Assembly (NCBI GenBank): GCA_902571335.1 | Contig: CACGBT010000010.1 | Location: forward strand, 1-56,647 | Direction of reading: 5' to 3' | Source of the DNA: an uncultured Prochlorococcus sp. | GTDB lineage: Bacteria; Cyanobacteriota; Cyanobacteriia; PCC-6307; Cyanobiaceae | DNA: 56,647 bases | Shown: positions 1 to 11,423 of the stretch, piece by piece | Layout: the number at the start of each line of letters is the position of its first letter | Position numbering within the stretch: position 1 is the stretch's first letter | The notes under the pieces: model-generated | What the model was told of the DNA's origin: nothing | The model's input: only the letters and a program-made list of their open reading frames with translations | Database searches by the model: none | Program-made: the position numbers and the translations under genes

Positions 1-869
<869 letters not shown>

Positions 870-979
870 GTCTTTGATATTTATATTTAATTTTTAACCT
901 ATTAAAACTTTTTGGTTTAGACACAATATGTAGCTAATTTTAGAAAAAAAGAGGATTTTAAATAAAGAATAATAAAAAT

Positions 980-2503
980 ATGCCTTCAACTTTAAGTAAT
1001 CCTCTAAGATTAGGTTTACGGCAGGAAAGAGTCATATCTCCACAATCCTTAGTAATATTCGGTGCTAGTGGAGACCTAACTCATAGAAAATTAATACCAG
1101 CCTTATTTGAACTCTATTTGCAAAGAAGAATTCCTAGTGAATTTGGAATAGTTGGTTGTGCGAGAAGACCTTGGACTGATAATGAGTTTAGAGAAAAGAT
1201 GAGAGTAAAGCTATTAAATCAAATATCTGGTAAAGAAAGGGAGTGGGAACAATTTTCTAATTATCTTTTCTATGAACCAGTTGACTTACAACAAAGTGAT
1301 CATGTCGTAAGGCTTTCTAGAAGATTAAATGAAATTGATAAAACACAAGCTACTCATGGGAATAGAACATTTTATTTATCAGTATCTCCGAATTTCTATG
1401 CAAGTGGATGTAAAGCTCTTAAAGCGGCTGGCCTATTAGATGACCCTAAGAAAAGTCGTTTAGTGATTGAAAAACCTTTTGGAAGAGATTATTCAAGTGC
1501 AAAAAAATTGAATAAGATTGTTCAAAGTTGCGCTGAAGAAAGTCAGATTTATAGGATTGATCATTATTTAGGTAAAGAGACAGTTCAAAATATTCTTGTT
1601 TTGAGGTTTGCTAACACCATTTTTGAACCAATCTGGAACAGAAATTATATATCAAGCGTTCAAATTACTTCATCTGAAACAGTGGGTGTTGAAGATAGAG
1701 CAGGCTATTACGAAAGCTCTGGTGCTTTAAGGGATATGCTTCAAAATCATATGACTCAAATGCTTGCTGTTACTGCTATGGAACCTCCAGGAAAGTTTGA
1801 GCCAGAAGCGATTAGAGATGAAAAAGCTAAGGTTCTCCAAGCATCAAAACTTGCTGAGGAAAATGAACCGTGGAATTGTTGCATAAGAGGTCAATATGGA
1901 GAGGGAGGTAATATTTCAAATCGACTAAAAGGATATAGACAGGAAGATGGTGTTAATTGTAATAGCACAACAGAAACTTATATTGCGACAAAAGTTTTTG
2001 TTGATAACTGGCGTTGGCAAGGAGTTCCTTTTTATTTGAGAACAGGTAAAAGACTACCTAAAAGACTTGGAGAAATAGTCTTAACTTTTAAAGATGTTCC
2101 TGTTCATTTATTTGAATCAACAATAATAAATCCTGCCCCAAATCAACTTATCCTCAGAATTCAGCCAAATGAAGGTGCTACTTTCAAATTTGAGGTTAAA
2201 TCTCCTGGTTCAGGAATGAAATCTAGACCTGTTGAGATGGAATTTTCTTATGATGAATCATTTGGAGAACCCTCAGATGAAGGCTATGTAAGATTATTAG
2301 CTGATGCAATGCTTTCTGACCCAACCTTATTTACTCGAAGTGATGAAGTAGAGGCAGCCTGGAAACTTTATACACCATTAATAGAATTGATGGATAATTC
2401 TCCTTGGAAGTTACCTATTTATAATTATGAATCTATGACGTGGGGACCTCCTGAGTCTGATCAATTAATCTCAAAAGATAATATTTTCTGGCGTAGACCT
2501 TAA
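980..2503 (+). CDS. zwf: Glucose-6-phosphate 1-dehydrogenase
   Basis: First enzyme of the oxidative pentose phosphate pathway: it oxidises glucose-6-phosphate with NADP+, giving NADPH mainly in the dark. The 507-residue length is normal for the family. The nucleotide loop VIFGASGDLTHRK lies at residues 25-37, the substrate-binding signature RIDHYLGK at 192-199, and the conserved PFYLRTGKRL segment further on. The stop is followed after 2 bases by opcA, the gene for its activator, so the two are almost certainly co-transcribed. The AT-rich gap to petH (about 110 bases) probably holds the promoter. Confidence 0.98.
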   Translation: MPSTLSNPLRLGLRQERVISPQSLVIFGASGDLTHRKLIPALFELYLQRRIPSEFGIVGCARRPWTDNEFREKMRVKLLNQISGKEREWEQFSNYLFYEPVDLQQSDHVVRLSRRLNEIDKTQATHGNRTFYLSVSPNFYASGCKALKAAGLLDDPKKSRLVIEKPFGRDYSSAKKLNKIVQSCAEESQIYRIDHYLGKETVQNILVLRFANTIFEPIWNRNYISSVQITSSETVGVEDRAGYYESSGALRDMLQNHMTQMLAVTAMEPPGKFEPEAIRDEKAKVLQASKLAEENEPWNCCIRGQYGEGGNISNRLKGYRQEDGVNCNSTTETYIATKVFVDNWRWQGVPFYLRTGKRLPKRLGEIVLTFKDVPVHLFESTIINPAPNQLILRIQPNEGATFKFEVKSPGSGMKSRPVEMEFSYDESFGEPSDEGYVRLLADAMLSDPTLFTRSDEVEAAWKLYTPLIELMDNSPWKLPIYNYESMTWGPPESDQLISKDNIFWRRP

Positions 2504-2505
2504 AA

Positions 2506-3807
2506 ATGAAACCTCAACTAACACTACAAACACCATTAGAGCTACCTTATCAGGAAATTTCTAGTTACCTTAATAAATTATGGATTTCAGAGGATAAAGA
2601 TAATAGTGGAGCTAATACTTTTACATTAACGGTCTGGCAGCCTGCTTGGCTAGAACAATGTTTGGTTCAAAATGGATTAGTAAATGGACCAATTACTGGA
2701 AATTTAAGTCCAGAGATAATTGAAGTTGCTAAAACATTTATATTAGATCAAGGACTTCCTATCACTACTTCCCTGAATAGTGAATACTTATTGAAGTTGT
2801 TGAAGAAAAATTTATCTAATAAAGACTTTGAAGATTTTAGAGGACAATTTTTTGAATCATCAATAAGTACATTGAATCCAAGAAGATTAATAACTCTAGC
2901 GCCAACATTAAATAAAAATTCAGATATCAAAACTTTTGTATCTGCTTACTGTCCATTAAGTGATACACCAGCTTTGCAACCTATATGTGGGGATTTAGTT
3001 GTTATTAGGGGGGACTCTGACTCAATATCTAATAAAGGATTAAAAATAATTGATGAATTATCTATTGATGAATTACCTTCATGGTTGTGGTGGAATGGAA
3101 GCTTGGATGAATCGCATGAAATCTTCGAATATTTTACTAATTCTGGTCTAAGGTTAATAATTGATACTGCTCTTGGATCGCCTCAAAGATGTTTAAAAGT
3201 TTTAGATCAATTAAATAATTCAAATAAAGCTATTAATGATTTGAACTGGGTTAGGTTGAAAAATTGGAGGGAATCATTGGCGATGATTTTTGATCCGCCT
3301 TCAAGGAGACCAATTTTAGATCATATTACTGATGTTGATATTGATATCGCAGGAGATCATATGATTCAAGCTTTGTTTTTGATTTCATGGATTAGCGATA
3401 AACTTGGTTGGTCTTTTCTTGGAGTTGAAAAAGATACAGAATCAACAAAAATAGAGTTTAAAAGAATTAATGGCGAAATAATTTATGCATCAATTAATCC
3501 ATTATCTTTGGGAAATCCAAGTATTCATTTAGGACAAGTTATTGGATTGAGGTTGATTTCAAAAATTAGTGAGGTTCAAAAAAATAATACCTGTGTAATA
3601 CTTGGCTGTGAATCAGTGGAATGTATGAGACTTGAAGCAGGGGGAATGGCTAATATGGAATTAATAGAACAAGTTGTTCCAAATTCTTTCTCTACATCAG
3701 AGTACGATGTTAGTAAATTATTGGGAAGTAGTAGAGGTAATACCAGTCCTCTTTTTGAAAATTCTATTAAAATAGCCCTTAAAATTTTTAATGGTTTTAA
3801 TAACTAA
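2506..3807 (+). CDS. opcA: OpcA, allosteric activator/assembly factor of glucose-6-phosphate dehydrogenase
   Basis: A 433-residue protein with the usual cyanobacterial OpcA layout. In cyanobacteria OpcA activates G6PDH and relays redox control by thioredoxin. The identification rests on position directly behind zwf and on family-like segments such as LWWNGSLDE and the C-terminal CVILGCESVECMRLEAGGMA region, which has a pair of cysteines. The start ATG at 2506 is 2 bases after the zwf stop; cobB begins 3 bases after its own stop, so a zwf-opcA-cobB transcript is likely. No catalytic motif is expected. Confidence 0.93.
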   Translation: MKPQLTLQTPLELPYQEISSYLNKLWISEDKDNSGANTFTLTVWQPAWLEQCLVQNGLVNGPITGNLSPEIIEVAKTFILDQGLPITTSLNSEYLLKLLKKNLSNKDFEDFRGQFFESSISTLNPRRLITLAPTLNKNSDIKTFVSAYCPLSDTPALQPICGDLVVIRGDSDSISNKGLKIIDELSIDELPSWLWWNGSLDESHEIFEYFTNSGLRLIIDTALGSPQRCLKVLDQLNNSNKAINDLNWVRLKNWRESLAMIFDPPSRRPILDHITDVDIDIAGDHMIQALFLISWISDKLGWSFLGVEKDTESTKIEFKRINGEIIYASINPLSLGNPSIHLGQVIGLRLISKISEVQKNNTCVILGCESVECMRLEAGGMANMELIEQVVPNSFSTSEYDVSKLLGSSRGNTSPLFENSIKIALKIFNGFNN

Positions 3808-3810
3808 TAG

Positions 3811-5202
3811 ATGCCTTGTGTAATATCTTCTCCTTCAACTGATAGTGGGAAAACTACATTATCGCTTTTACTATCTTGTTGGGCGTTCTCAAAAGGTATA
3901 AAGATACAAACTTTCAAGGTTGGACCAGATTATCTTGATCAACAACAACTTAGTTCCATTGGCCAACCTATTTGTAGGAATTTAGATATTTTTTTAAGTG
4001 GTGAGGAATGGGTCCAAGAAAGTTTTCTAAAACATGCTTTGAAATATGAATTCTCATTAATTGAAGGAGCAATGGGTCTATTTGATGGATTAGGGTCAAC
4101 AACCTATTCCAGCACAGCAAATATCTCTAAACTTCTGAATGCTCCAATAATTTTTATTGTTAATGCTAGAGGTCAAGTAGCTTCTCTTTTGGCAACTATT
4201 CGAGGTTTTAGAGACTTCGATAGTGAGTTGTCAATAGCAGGAATAATATTTAACAACGTTAATTCAGATAGACATAAAAAATTAATCAAAGAAGTTTTTA
4301 AAAATGAAGACATTGAAATTCTTGGTTTTTTACCATCTGATTCAAAAATAACTTTAAACAAAGCTAATTTAGGTTTGATATCTCCAATGGATAATGGAAA
4401 AGAAATTGATGTTGAATACTTTGCAAATTTCGCCGAAAGAAATCTTGATGTATTTTCCTTTATTAAATTCCTGAAATCTCCTCAAAAGAAAATATTTAAT
4501 TCTGTCAATTTTAAAGATTATAAAGTTGACAAAAGTAAACCTATCGCAATTGCAGAGGACAAAATCTTTCATTTTCAATACCCTGAAACTAGGGAGTTTT
4601 TGAGTGAAATAGGAATACCATTGATTTCATGGAGTATTTATGATGATGAAGAAATACCTAATGAGGCTTCTTCTTTAATTATTCCTGGAGGGTTCCCTGA
4701 AAAATATGCTGACCATATAAGTAACTCTATAAAAAGCTTAAATTCGTTAAGGAAATTCCGCAAAAATGGATTTATATATGCAGAGTGCGGAGGGATGATG
4801 ATTTTAGGAGACTTTATAAAAGATGAAAATGGTAATAATCATAAAATGAGTTGCATCCTGCCCTTTAGATCAAAAAAAAGTAAACTTTCAGTAGGTTATA
4901 GATATATTCAAGGTTTAAGTGATACACCGATCATTAAACAAAATCAATTAATTAGAGGACATGAATTTCATTATTGGGAAATTGAAAATAATTTATCTGA
5001 ACTTGATTTAAGAAAAGCTGAGCATCAAAAGAAACTTTCTTCGCCATGGAAAATTAAATCTTGGGAAACTGAATACAAAAATGAAGGCTTTTTTGATGAA
5101 AAATTACATGCAAGTTGGATTCACTTACATTTGCCAAGTTCACCAGAAGTCGCAAAAAACTTTATAGATGCAACCCAAATTAGTTCTTCAAAAGATTCTT
5201 AA
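3811..5202 (+). CDS. cobB: Cobyrinic acid a,c-diamide synthase (CobB/CbiA)
   Basis: Glutamine-dependent, ATP-using amidase that converts the a and c carboxylates of the corrin ring to amides. The N-terminal P-loop-like STDSGKTT is at residues 9-16, followed by FKVGPDYLD. The C-terminal class I amidotransferase half has the nucleophile Cys326 in AECGGMM and a downstream HEFHYWEI segment. Length 463 is typical. Established knowledge: Prochlorococcus makes pseudocobalamin. Its stop overlaps by 4 bp the stop of the convergent gene. It sits behind opcA with 3 bases between, which suggests co-transcription rather than a functional link. Confidence 0.95.
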   Translation: MPCVISSPSTDSGKTTLSLLLSCWAFSKGIKIQTFKVGPDYLDQQQLSSIGQPICRNLDIFLSGEEWVQESFLKHALKYEFSLIEGAMGLFDGLGSTTYSSTANISKLLNAPIIFIVNARGQVASLLATIRGFRDFDSELSIAGIIFNNVNSDRHKKLIKEVFKNEDIEILGFLPSDSKITLNKANLGLISPMDNGKEIDVEYFANFAERNLDVFSFIKFLKSPQKKIFNSVNFKDYKVDKSKPIAIAEDKIFHFQYPETREFLSEIGIPLISWSIYDDEEIPNEASSLIIPGGFPEKYADHISNSIKSLNSLRKFRKNGFIYAECGGMMILGDFIKDENGNNHKMSCILPFRSKKSKLSVGYRYIQGLSDTPIIKQNQLIRGHEFHYWEIENNLSELDLRKAEHQKKLSSPWKIKSWETEYKNEGFFDEKLHASWIHLHLPSSPEVAKNFIDATQISSSKDS

Positions 5203-5678
5203 TTTATTATCAAATTAAGAATTTTTAGAGGAGAACCTAAAAAAAACATTCCAGGTAAAGTGATTAATGGTCCTAAAAAACTCCCAACCATGACCTCAAT
5301 TTTTGTGTGGCCTAGGTTTTCTTTTAAATGTAAGTCAGATTGAGGGTCTAGTTTTTTTGATAGTTTATTGATTTCTGCAGCTTGAATCCCAGCTGATTTT
5401 CGAACACCACTAGCGTCATACATAACTATTAGTGCTATAGCGACTGATAATGCGAATATGGAGCTATCAAATCCCAATTCATAACCTATACCAGATGTAG
5501 CACCAGTAATTAAGGCGGCATGACTTGAAGGCATACCACCAGTTTCAAACATAATTCCAAATCTTATCTCTCCAGTTGAAAAGAAATTGAATACAATTTT
5601 GAAAAATTGAGCTATTAAACAAGATAATAAGCTCCAAAAAAGAACTGAATTATTAAAAAAGGAAAAAAACTCAGACAT
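5199..5678 (-). CDS. Divergent PAP2 family protein (DUF212), membrane
   Basis: A 159-residue membrane protein of the DUF212 family, described as a divergent relative of PAP2-type acid phosphatase/haloperoxidases. The signature GGMPSSHAALITG (about residues 47-59) and the later YDASGVRKSAGIQA stretch are clear, together with several hydrophobic segments. The substrate is unknown. It lies directly downstream of crtE on the same strand (13 bases between) so the two may be co-transcribed. The 3' end overlaps the cobB stop by 4 bp. Confidence 0.88.
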   Translation of the reverse strand: MSEFFSFFNNSVLFWSLLSCLIAQFFKIVFNFFSTGEIRFGIMFETGGMPSSHAALITGATSGIGYELGFDSSIFALSVAIALIVMYDASGVRKSAGIQAAEINKLSKKLDPQSDLHLKENLGHTKIEVMVGSFLGPLITLPGMFFLGSPLKILNLIIN

Positions 5679-5691
5679 AAATTAAAACAAA

Positions 5692-6594
5692 TTATCTGTC
5701 TCTATTTGTAATAAAATCGGCTAACGATATTAAGTACTTTGCATCTGCACCCCAAGGTTGAATTGCGTTTTTTGCTTTTTCAACTAAATCAAATGCTCTT
5801 TTCTTTGACTCTTCCATCCCAAGTAATTTAGGGTAAGTAGTTTTGTCAGCTAAAAGATCTTTGCCGGCAGTTTTACCAAGCTTTTCGCTGCTGGAAGTTA
5901 AATCAAGAATATCATCTATTATTTGGAAGGCTAAACCAATCCCCTCTGCATATGTTGTTAGCGCTTGTAATAGTTTTTCGTTAGCGCCTGCGATCATAGC
6001 GCCTGTTCTTACGCAAGCCTTTAATAACGCCCCAGTCTTATGAAGATGAATATATTCGAGAGTTTCAAGGTCGACTTCTTTACCTTCGCATTCCAAATCA
6101 ACAACTTGCCCCCCGACTAGGCCTGGGGCACCAGCAACTAAGGATAGTTCGCCAATTACATTTAATAATCTATTTGGATCGACTCCAGGGCTTCTTAAAG
6201 AAACCATTTCAAAGGCCCTTGTTAATAAAGCATCGCCTGCAAGAATAGCTATTGCATCTCCATATACTTTATGATTTGTCGGTCTACCTCTCCTCAAGTC
6301 ATCATTATCCATAGCGGGCAGATCATCATGAATTAAGGACATTGTATGAATCATTTCTATTGCTACCGCAGTAGGAACAGCAAGAGAAGGTTCTCCTCCA
6401 GCCAGTGAGCAAGATGCCAAACATAAAATTGGTCGTATTCTTTTCCCTCCAGCTAAAAGGGAATATCTCATTGATTCTCTTAATATTTCTGGATTCTCAG
6501 GGCCCAAGGAAAAATCAAGTGCTTCCTCTACAACCTTTTTTGTACTCTTAAGATATTTTTCAAAATCAGAAATATTATTTATAACTTCAGTCAT
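5692..6594 (-). CDS. crtE: Geranylgeranyl diphosphate synthase
   Basis: Trans-prenyltransferase that condenses isopentenyl diphosphate into GGPP for carotenoids, phytol and quinones. The first aspartate-rich motif is [16 protein letters not shown] from residue 90 and the second is IIDDILD near residue 218; [10 protein letters not shown] near residue 47 binds the diphosphate. At 300 residues it has the usual size. The gap to the upstream folD (37 bases) is short, so folD, crtE and the DUF212 gene could form one minus-strand transcript. Confidence 0.95.
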   Translation of the reverse strand: MTEVINNISDFEKYLKSTKKVVEEALDFSLGPENPEILRESMRYSLLAGGKRIRPILCLASCSLAGGEPSLAVPTAVAIEMIHTMSLIHDDLPAMDNDDLRRGRPTNHKVYGDAIAILAGDALLTRAFEMVSLRSPGVDPNRLLNVIGELSLVAGAPGLVGGQVVDLECEGKEVDLETLEYIHLHKTGALLKACVRTGAMIAGANEKLLQALTTYAEGIGLAFQIIDDILDLTSSSEKLGKTAGKDLLADKTTYPKLLGMEESKKRAFDLVEKAKNAIQPWGADAKYLISLADFITNRDR

Positions 6595-6631
6595 TTTGTA
6601 CCTTTAATAAAAAATTTTTTCATCTTGGAGT

Positions 6632-7528
6632 TTACGGCAAAAGGTCATTAAGAGTTGATGATAAACCAAATTGTTTTTGCCAGCTAAAAATAGTATTTAC
6701 AAGTAACATTGTTACTGTCATTGGTCCAACACCTCCAGGTACAGGTGTGTAAGCAAATACTTTAGAAATGACATCTTCTAATAATACATCGCCACATAAT
6801 CTGGATTGATTTTTATCGGAACTTTTTAATCTATGGATTCCAACATCAATAATTACTGCTCCTTCTTTCACAAAACTCGAATCTACAAGATTCGGTTTTC
6901 CTGCCGCAGCAATTAAAATATCGGCTTCTCTACAGGCTTTTTCCAAATTTAATGTTTTTGAATGAGTCGTTGTTACCGTGCCATTTAGATTCAACAGCAT
7001 AAGCGACAGGGGTTTCCCAACAAGTAAACTTCTTCCGATAACAACAATTTTCTTACCTTCAATTGTAATATTTTGGGATCTTAATAAATTAATAATTCCT
7101 GCTGGTGTGCATGATCTCATCCCAGGTTCATTTTTCACTAATTTGCCGATATTTATCTCATTTAATCCATCTACATCTTTGCTTGGATTAATATGGCTGA
7201 TCAGTTTTTGCTCATCAAACTTTTTTGGAATGGGAAGTTGCAGCAACATTCCATCAATATCCTTATCAGAATTAAGTTTATTTATTAGTTGTTCAACTTC
7301 TTTTTGCTCTACACTTTCATTTAGATGAAAGATAAAGCTCTTTATTCCAATCCTTGAACATGCTTTTTCCTTATTATTAACGTAAACACCACTAGCAGGG
7401 TCTTGCCCTATCCTTATTACAGCTAAACCGGGAGCTCTTTTTGCAATTTTTTTATTGCCAGAAATATAGTTATTTAATCTTTCTTCTATTTCAAGAGATA
7501 ATTTTTTACCGTCTAATTTTAATGACAT
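6632..7528 (-). CDS. folD: Methylenetetrahydrofolate dehydrogenase / methenyltetrahydrofolate cyclohydrolase
   Basis: Bifunctional folate enzyme interconverting 5,10-methylene- and 10-formyl-tetrahydrofolate with NADP. The signatures are all present: [14 protein letters not shown] with the catalytic Lys, [13 protein letters not shown], the dinucleotide loop [14 protein letters not shown] and the C-terminal [14 protein letters not shown]. Length 298 is standard. It is the first gene of a probable folD-crtE-DUF212 run and diverges from the HD-domain gene across a 74-base AT-rich gap. Confidence 0.97.
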   Translation of the reverse strand: MSLKLDGKKLSLEIEERLNNYISGNKKIAKRAPGLAVIRIGQDPASGVYVNNKEKACSRIGIKSFIFHLNESVEQKEVEQLINKLNSDKDIDGMLLQLPIPKKFDEQKLISHINPSKDVDGLNEINIGKLVKNEPGMRSCTPAGIINLLRSQNITIEGKKIVVIGRSLLVGKPLSLMLLNLNGTVTTTHSKTLNLEKACREADILIAAAGKPNLVDSSFVKEGAVIIDVGIHRLKSSDKNQSRLCGDVLLEDVISKVFAYTPVPGGVGPMTVTMLLVNTIFSWQKQFGLSSTLNDLLP

Positions 7529-7602
7529 TTAGAAAAACATCTCCTTTTTACACTTAGCATGCCTATAATTTTAAATTATTCAAATAGATTTATTTATATT
7601 CT

Positions 7603-9075
7603 GTGCAAAACATCACAACTACCTTAAAGAAATTGTTTTATTTGTGGAGGCGAAGTCAAGTTCCAGTAAAAAAAACAATTAAAATTTCAAGAATAGATAA
7701 TCTCATAATTTTTTTAATATGCATTTTAATTTCAATAATTTCTTCTTATAAAATACTCCTTATCTCGCCTTTAAATATCACAGATATTTTTTCATGGCTT
7801 TTGACCTTCACTGAAATACTTGTTAGTTCTGGAATTTTGATATTAGTTTCAAAAAAAGAGAATCCTACAATTTCTTCGAGACAGATCTTCTTGCTCATTA
7901 CTCTTCTTTTAGCAGTACAAGTTGCGAAATTAACTTTAGCTTCAACAATAAGTCCATTATCTATGATAATTCCACCGGCATTAATAATATCTCAAGGAAT
8001 GGGAAGCATAACAGCTTTAGCTTGGGTATCAATAGCAAGCTTTAGTTGGCCAGACCCAACAGTTGCTATTAATAATAATTTATTTTTTATTTTATTAGTT
8101 TGCTCTTCAGTAGTATCTCTACTTGGCGGAAGAATAAGAAGTAGAGCACAGTTACTTCAACTATCAATTTTTGTCCCCATAGGATCGTTCTTAAGTCAAT
8201 GGATATTGATTGGTAAAGATAAAATATATCTTATTAATAATCAAGATTTTGTTTTAGCTTATGGGGATATATTTTCTGATTCTTTGTTATTGGCAATAGT
8301 AATGCTTTTCACTATTCTATTTATTCCTATTTTTGAATCGATGTTCGGATTATTAACTAAAGCAAGATTACTCGAATTAGCTGATAAGGAGAAACCTCTA
8401 ATTAGAAGATTGTCTCTTGAAGCTCCTGGCACTTTTGAACATACATTACTTATATGTGGTTTAGCAGAGGAAGCAACAAGAATGATTGGTGGTGATATTG
8501 ATCTAATTAAAACTGGAGCTTTATATCATGATGTTGGTAAATTGCATGCACCTAATTGGTTTATTGAAAATCAGGATGGTTCAAAAAATCCGCATGACGA
8601 ACTAGATGATCCTATTAAAAGTGCAGAAGTATTACAGGCACATGTTGATGAAGGATTGAAATTTGCGAAAAAAAATAGATTACCTAAACTAATAGCTAAT
8701 TTTATTCCCGAACATCAAGGTACACTAAAAATGGGATATTTCTTTCAAAAAGCTAAAGAAAAAAATATTGATATTAATGAAAATTATTTTAGATACAAAG
8801 GCCCTATTCCTCAATCTAAAGAAACAGCTATTTTAATGCTTGCAGATGGATGTGAAGCAGCATTAAGAGCTATGAATATTAATGCATCTGATAAAGAAGC
8901 TTTGGAAACGATATCTAATATTATCTATTCGCGCCAAAAAGATGGCCAATTAGATGATAGTAATTTATCGAAAGGAGAAATTTTTCTGATAAAAATGGCA
9001 TTTATGAATGTTTGGAAAAGAATTAGACATAGAAGAATTCAGTATCCAACCAGCAAGAATAATACTTTTTCTTAA
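7603..9075 (+). CDS. Membrane-associated HD-domain phosphohydrolase (7TM-HD family)
   Basis: A 490-residue protein with an N-terminal multi-helix membrane part (about residues 28-250) and a cytoplasmic HD domain. The metal motif includes EHTLLICGLAEEATRM and ALYHDVGK, with further histidines in NPHDELDD and PEHQGT. This architecture is that of the 7TMR-HD/PgpH group, whose characterised members hydrolyse cyclic di-AMP; that activity is an inference here. The large extracytoplasmic sensor domain of PgpH is missing or very short. The start is a GTG at 7603. Confidence 0.87.
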   Translation: MQNITTTLKKLFYLWRRSQVPVKKTIKISRIDNLIIFLICILISIISSYKILLISPLNITDIFSWLLTFTEILVSSGILILVSKKENPTISSRQIFLLITLLLAVQVAKLTLASTISPLSMIIPPALIISQGMGSITALAWVSIASFSWPDPTVAINNNLFFILLVCSSVVSLLGGRIRSRAQLLQLSIFVPIGSFLSQWILIGKDKIYLINNQDFVLAYGDIFSDSLLLAIVMLFTILFIPIFESMFGLLTKARLLELADKEKPLIRRLSLEAPGTFEHTLLICGLAEEATRMIGGDIDLIKTGALYHDVGKLHAPNWFIENQDGSKNPHDELDDPIKSAEVLQAHVDEGLKFAKKNRLPKLIANFIPEHQGTLKMGYFFQKAKEKNIDINENYFRYKGPIPQSKETAILMLADGCEAALRAMNINASDKEALETISNIIYSRQKDGQLDDSNLSKGEIFLIKMAFMNVWKRIRHRRIQYPTSKNNTFS

Positions 9076-9084
9076 TTTTCAATT

Positions 9085-9477
9085 TTATAGCCTAATACTT
9101 CTTCGATGTTTAGGATTGCACCAATATACAAGAGCTAATGTACTTAATAATGTTGTTAAAAGAGTAAATCCACCAATTCCAAAAATGTCTTTAAGAGTTA
9201 TGAGTCTAACCACTGAATAAGGACCCGTCCCAGAAATTACCATTGATAGAGATACTAGAGTTAAAGTTACTCCCCATTTTTTCTCTGCTAAAAGAGCTGC
9301 TGAAGAAACTATCCCAACGATCGCAGCAGGCCAACCAAGACTTATAGCAAGAGTTATATTTGCAACTTTTAGTGGAGGCCCATAACTTATTATCAATGCG
9401 ATTATTGGAAGTGCAATTATATTGCTAATTAACCCAACCCATGAAAGTGCCCAATATCCTAGTAACCTTTCTCTCAT
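9085..9477 (-). CDS. Conserved hypothetical membrane protein
   Basis: A 130-residue protein with about four hydrophobic segments (roughly residues 14-32, 38-62, 70-85 and 98-118) and a basic C-terminus. I do not recognise a functional family. It converges with the HD-domain gene (9 bases between the stops) and lies downstream of leuA on the same strand with an 81-base gap. Codon use matches the surroundings, and the length and clean start ATG support a real gene. Confidence 0.72.
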   Translation of the reverse strand: MRERLLGYWALSWVGLISNIIALPIIALIISYGPPLKVANITLAISLGWPAAIVGIVSSAALLAEKKWGVTLTLVSLSMVISGTGPYSVVRLITLKDIFGIGGFTLLTTLLSTLALVYWCNPKHRRSIRL

Positions 9478-9558
9478 TATTAACTGCTTTAACTATTTGA
9501 ATAATCTACAATACTAAGAGACTCTTTTTTAAGCTACTTAATATTCCTAAAAAATAAT

Positions 9559-11199
9559 TTAATTTGCTTGATTAGATAGAAATTTGTTATTCGAATTTTC
9601 TAAATTATCAAATTGTGGGTGAATTGAATTTTTTTTCTCAGAAAAGACCAGCCTATTTAAAGCATTAACGTAGGCATTCGCTGCGGCAACTACAACATCC
9701 GTATCAGCAGAATGACCAGAATATATTTTGTTATCCCTTCTTATTCTTATTGTCACTTCGCCCAAAGCGTCAATTCCTTCTGTTACCGACTTAACAGAAA
9801 ATTCAATTAATTCATTAGGAACTTTAGCTAATTTGTTTAAAGCCTCGCATACAGCATCAACTGGTCCAGTCCCTATTGATACAGCAGTATCTTCAGTATT
9901 ATCTTCTGTGTTTAGAAGCGAAATGGTGGCAGTAGGTTTAGATGCGTTACCGCAACTCACTTGTACAAGACTTAATTGAAATTTAGCTTCTGGGAGCTGA
10001 ACTTGTTCACTAACAATTGCCTCTAAATCTCTATCACTAATTTCTCTTTTCCTGTCAGCTAAATCCTTAAAACGAGCAAAAGCATCATTTAAATCTTCTC
10101 GGCTCAAGTCATATCCCATCTCTTCCAATCTTGCTCTTACTGCACTTCTTCCACTAAGTTTCCCTAAAGATATTTTGTTGTCACTCAAACCAACTGTTTT
10201 TGCGTCGATGATTTCGTAAGTTAATCTATTTTTTAAAACACCATCCTGATGAATGCCTGACTCATGTGCAAAAGCGTTAGCTCCTACAATTGCTTTATTA
10301 GGTTGTACATTCATTCCAGTTAGGTTAGAAACAAGTCTAGAGGTTTTTGTTATTTCTTCGGTTCTTATAGCCGTAAGAGGCGTTGGTGAATCTGAATTTC
10401 TTTTGAAAAAACTATTAAAAAAACTTTTCCTAACATGCAGTGCCATTACTAATTCTTCTAGAGAGGCATTCCCGGCTCTTTCACCAATTCCATTAATAGT
10501 GCATTCTAATTGTCTTGCTCCATTTTTTACTGCCTCAAGAAAATTGGCCACGGCTAAACCTAAATCATTATGACCATGAACCGAGATTACTGCCTCATTA
10601 ATATTTGGAACATTTTTATTAATATCGGAAATTAGGTTGCCAAATTCACTAGGAGTTGTAAATCCAACAGTATCAGGGATATTTATTGTTGTCGCTCCTG
10701 CAGAAATTGCTAATTGAATCACTTCGTATAAAAAATCAGGATCACTCCTTGAGGCATCTTCACAAGAAAACTCAATATCATCTACCAATGATTTTGCATA
10801 ATTAACCATTTCTGGAACTATTTGAAGAACATCTTTTCTGGATTTTTTAAGTTTATGTTGAAGATGAATATCACTTGTCGCAATGAAAGTGTGTATTCTT
10901 TTCTTGGGAGCTGGACTTACTGCTTCGTAACATGCTTTTATATCTCCTTTTGATGCTCTAGCTAAACCACATATTATAGGGCCATTTTCTTTCCCTACGG
11001 CTTTAGCAATTTTATTAACAGCTTTAAAATCTCCTGGACTTGCGAAAGGGAATCCAGCCTCAATAACATCTACGCCTAATCTTGCTAATTGATGTGCGAT
11101 AGCAAGTTTTTCTTCAAGATTTAAACTGGCACCAGGAGATTGCTCTCCGTCTCGAAGAGTGGTATCAAATATCAAAATTCTTTCAGGATCTTTTGACAT
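9559..11199 (-). CDS. leuA: 2-isopropylmalate synthase
   Basis: First committed enzyme of leucine synthesis, condensing acetyl-CoA and 2-oxoisovalerate. The N-terminal TIM barrel begins with [14 protein letters not shown]; the metal/active-site segments [15 protein letters not shown] and [10 protein letters not shown] follow. The C-terminal LeuA regulatory domain (about residues 395-515) that binds leucine is present. At 546 residues it is the long bacterial form. The 224-base gap upstream, shared with the divergent GH57 gene, holds both promoters; I saw no leader peptide or attenuator in it. Confidence 0.97.
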   Translation of the reverse strand: MSKDPERILIFDTTLRDGEQSPGASLNLEEKLAIAHQLARLGVDVIEAGFPFASPGDFKAVNKIAKAVGKENGPIICGLARASKGDIKACYEAVSPAPKKRIHTFIATSDIHLQHKLKKSRKDVLQIVPEMVNYAKSLVDDIEFSCEDASRSDPDFLYEVIQLAISAGATTINIPDTVGFTTPSEFGNLISDINKNVPNINEAVISVHGHNDLGLAVANFLEAVKNGARQLECTINGIGERAGNASLEELVMALHVRKSFFNSFFKRNSDSPTPLTAIRTEEITKTSRLVSNLTGMNVQPNKAIVGANAFAHESGIHQDGVLKNRLTYEIIDAKTVGLSDNKISLGKLSGRSAVRARLEEMGYDLSREDLNDAFARFKDLADRKREISDRDLEAIVSEQVQLPEAKFQLSLVQVSCGNASKPTATISLLNTEDNTEDTAVSIGTGPVDAVCEALNKLAKVPNELIEFSVKSVTEGIDALGEVTIRIRRDNKIYSGHSADTDVVVAAANAYVNALNRLVFSEKKNSIHPQFDNLENSNNKFLSNQAN

Positions 11200-11362
11200 T
11201 AAATGAAATAACTTAAACTTATATTAAGCTAATAAAAAAATTTTGACTAGATATTGTTCAGTAAAAATTACCTGATATTTTATAACTTAACAATATTGGT
11301 TAAAATTCTAAAAAAAAAAAAGAAATATCTAAATTATTAAAGTATTCTTTAAGATTAAAGCT

Positions 11363-11376
11363 TCCTTTTATAAAAG
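11363..11376. other. Short perfect palindrome in the leuA / GH57 divergent gap
   Basis: CCTTTTATAAAAGG is a 14-base self-complementary sequence about 50 bases before the GH57 gene start. It could be an operator half-site pair or chance in AT-rich DNA. The rest of the 11200-11423 gap shows only AT-rich sequence with possible promoter elements. Confidence 0.2.
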
Positions 11377-11423
11377 GTTAATTTTGATTTTTTATAGAAT
11401 TAAAGGCATAAATTATAAAAAGT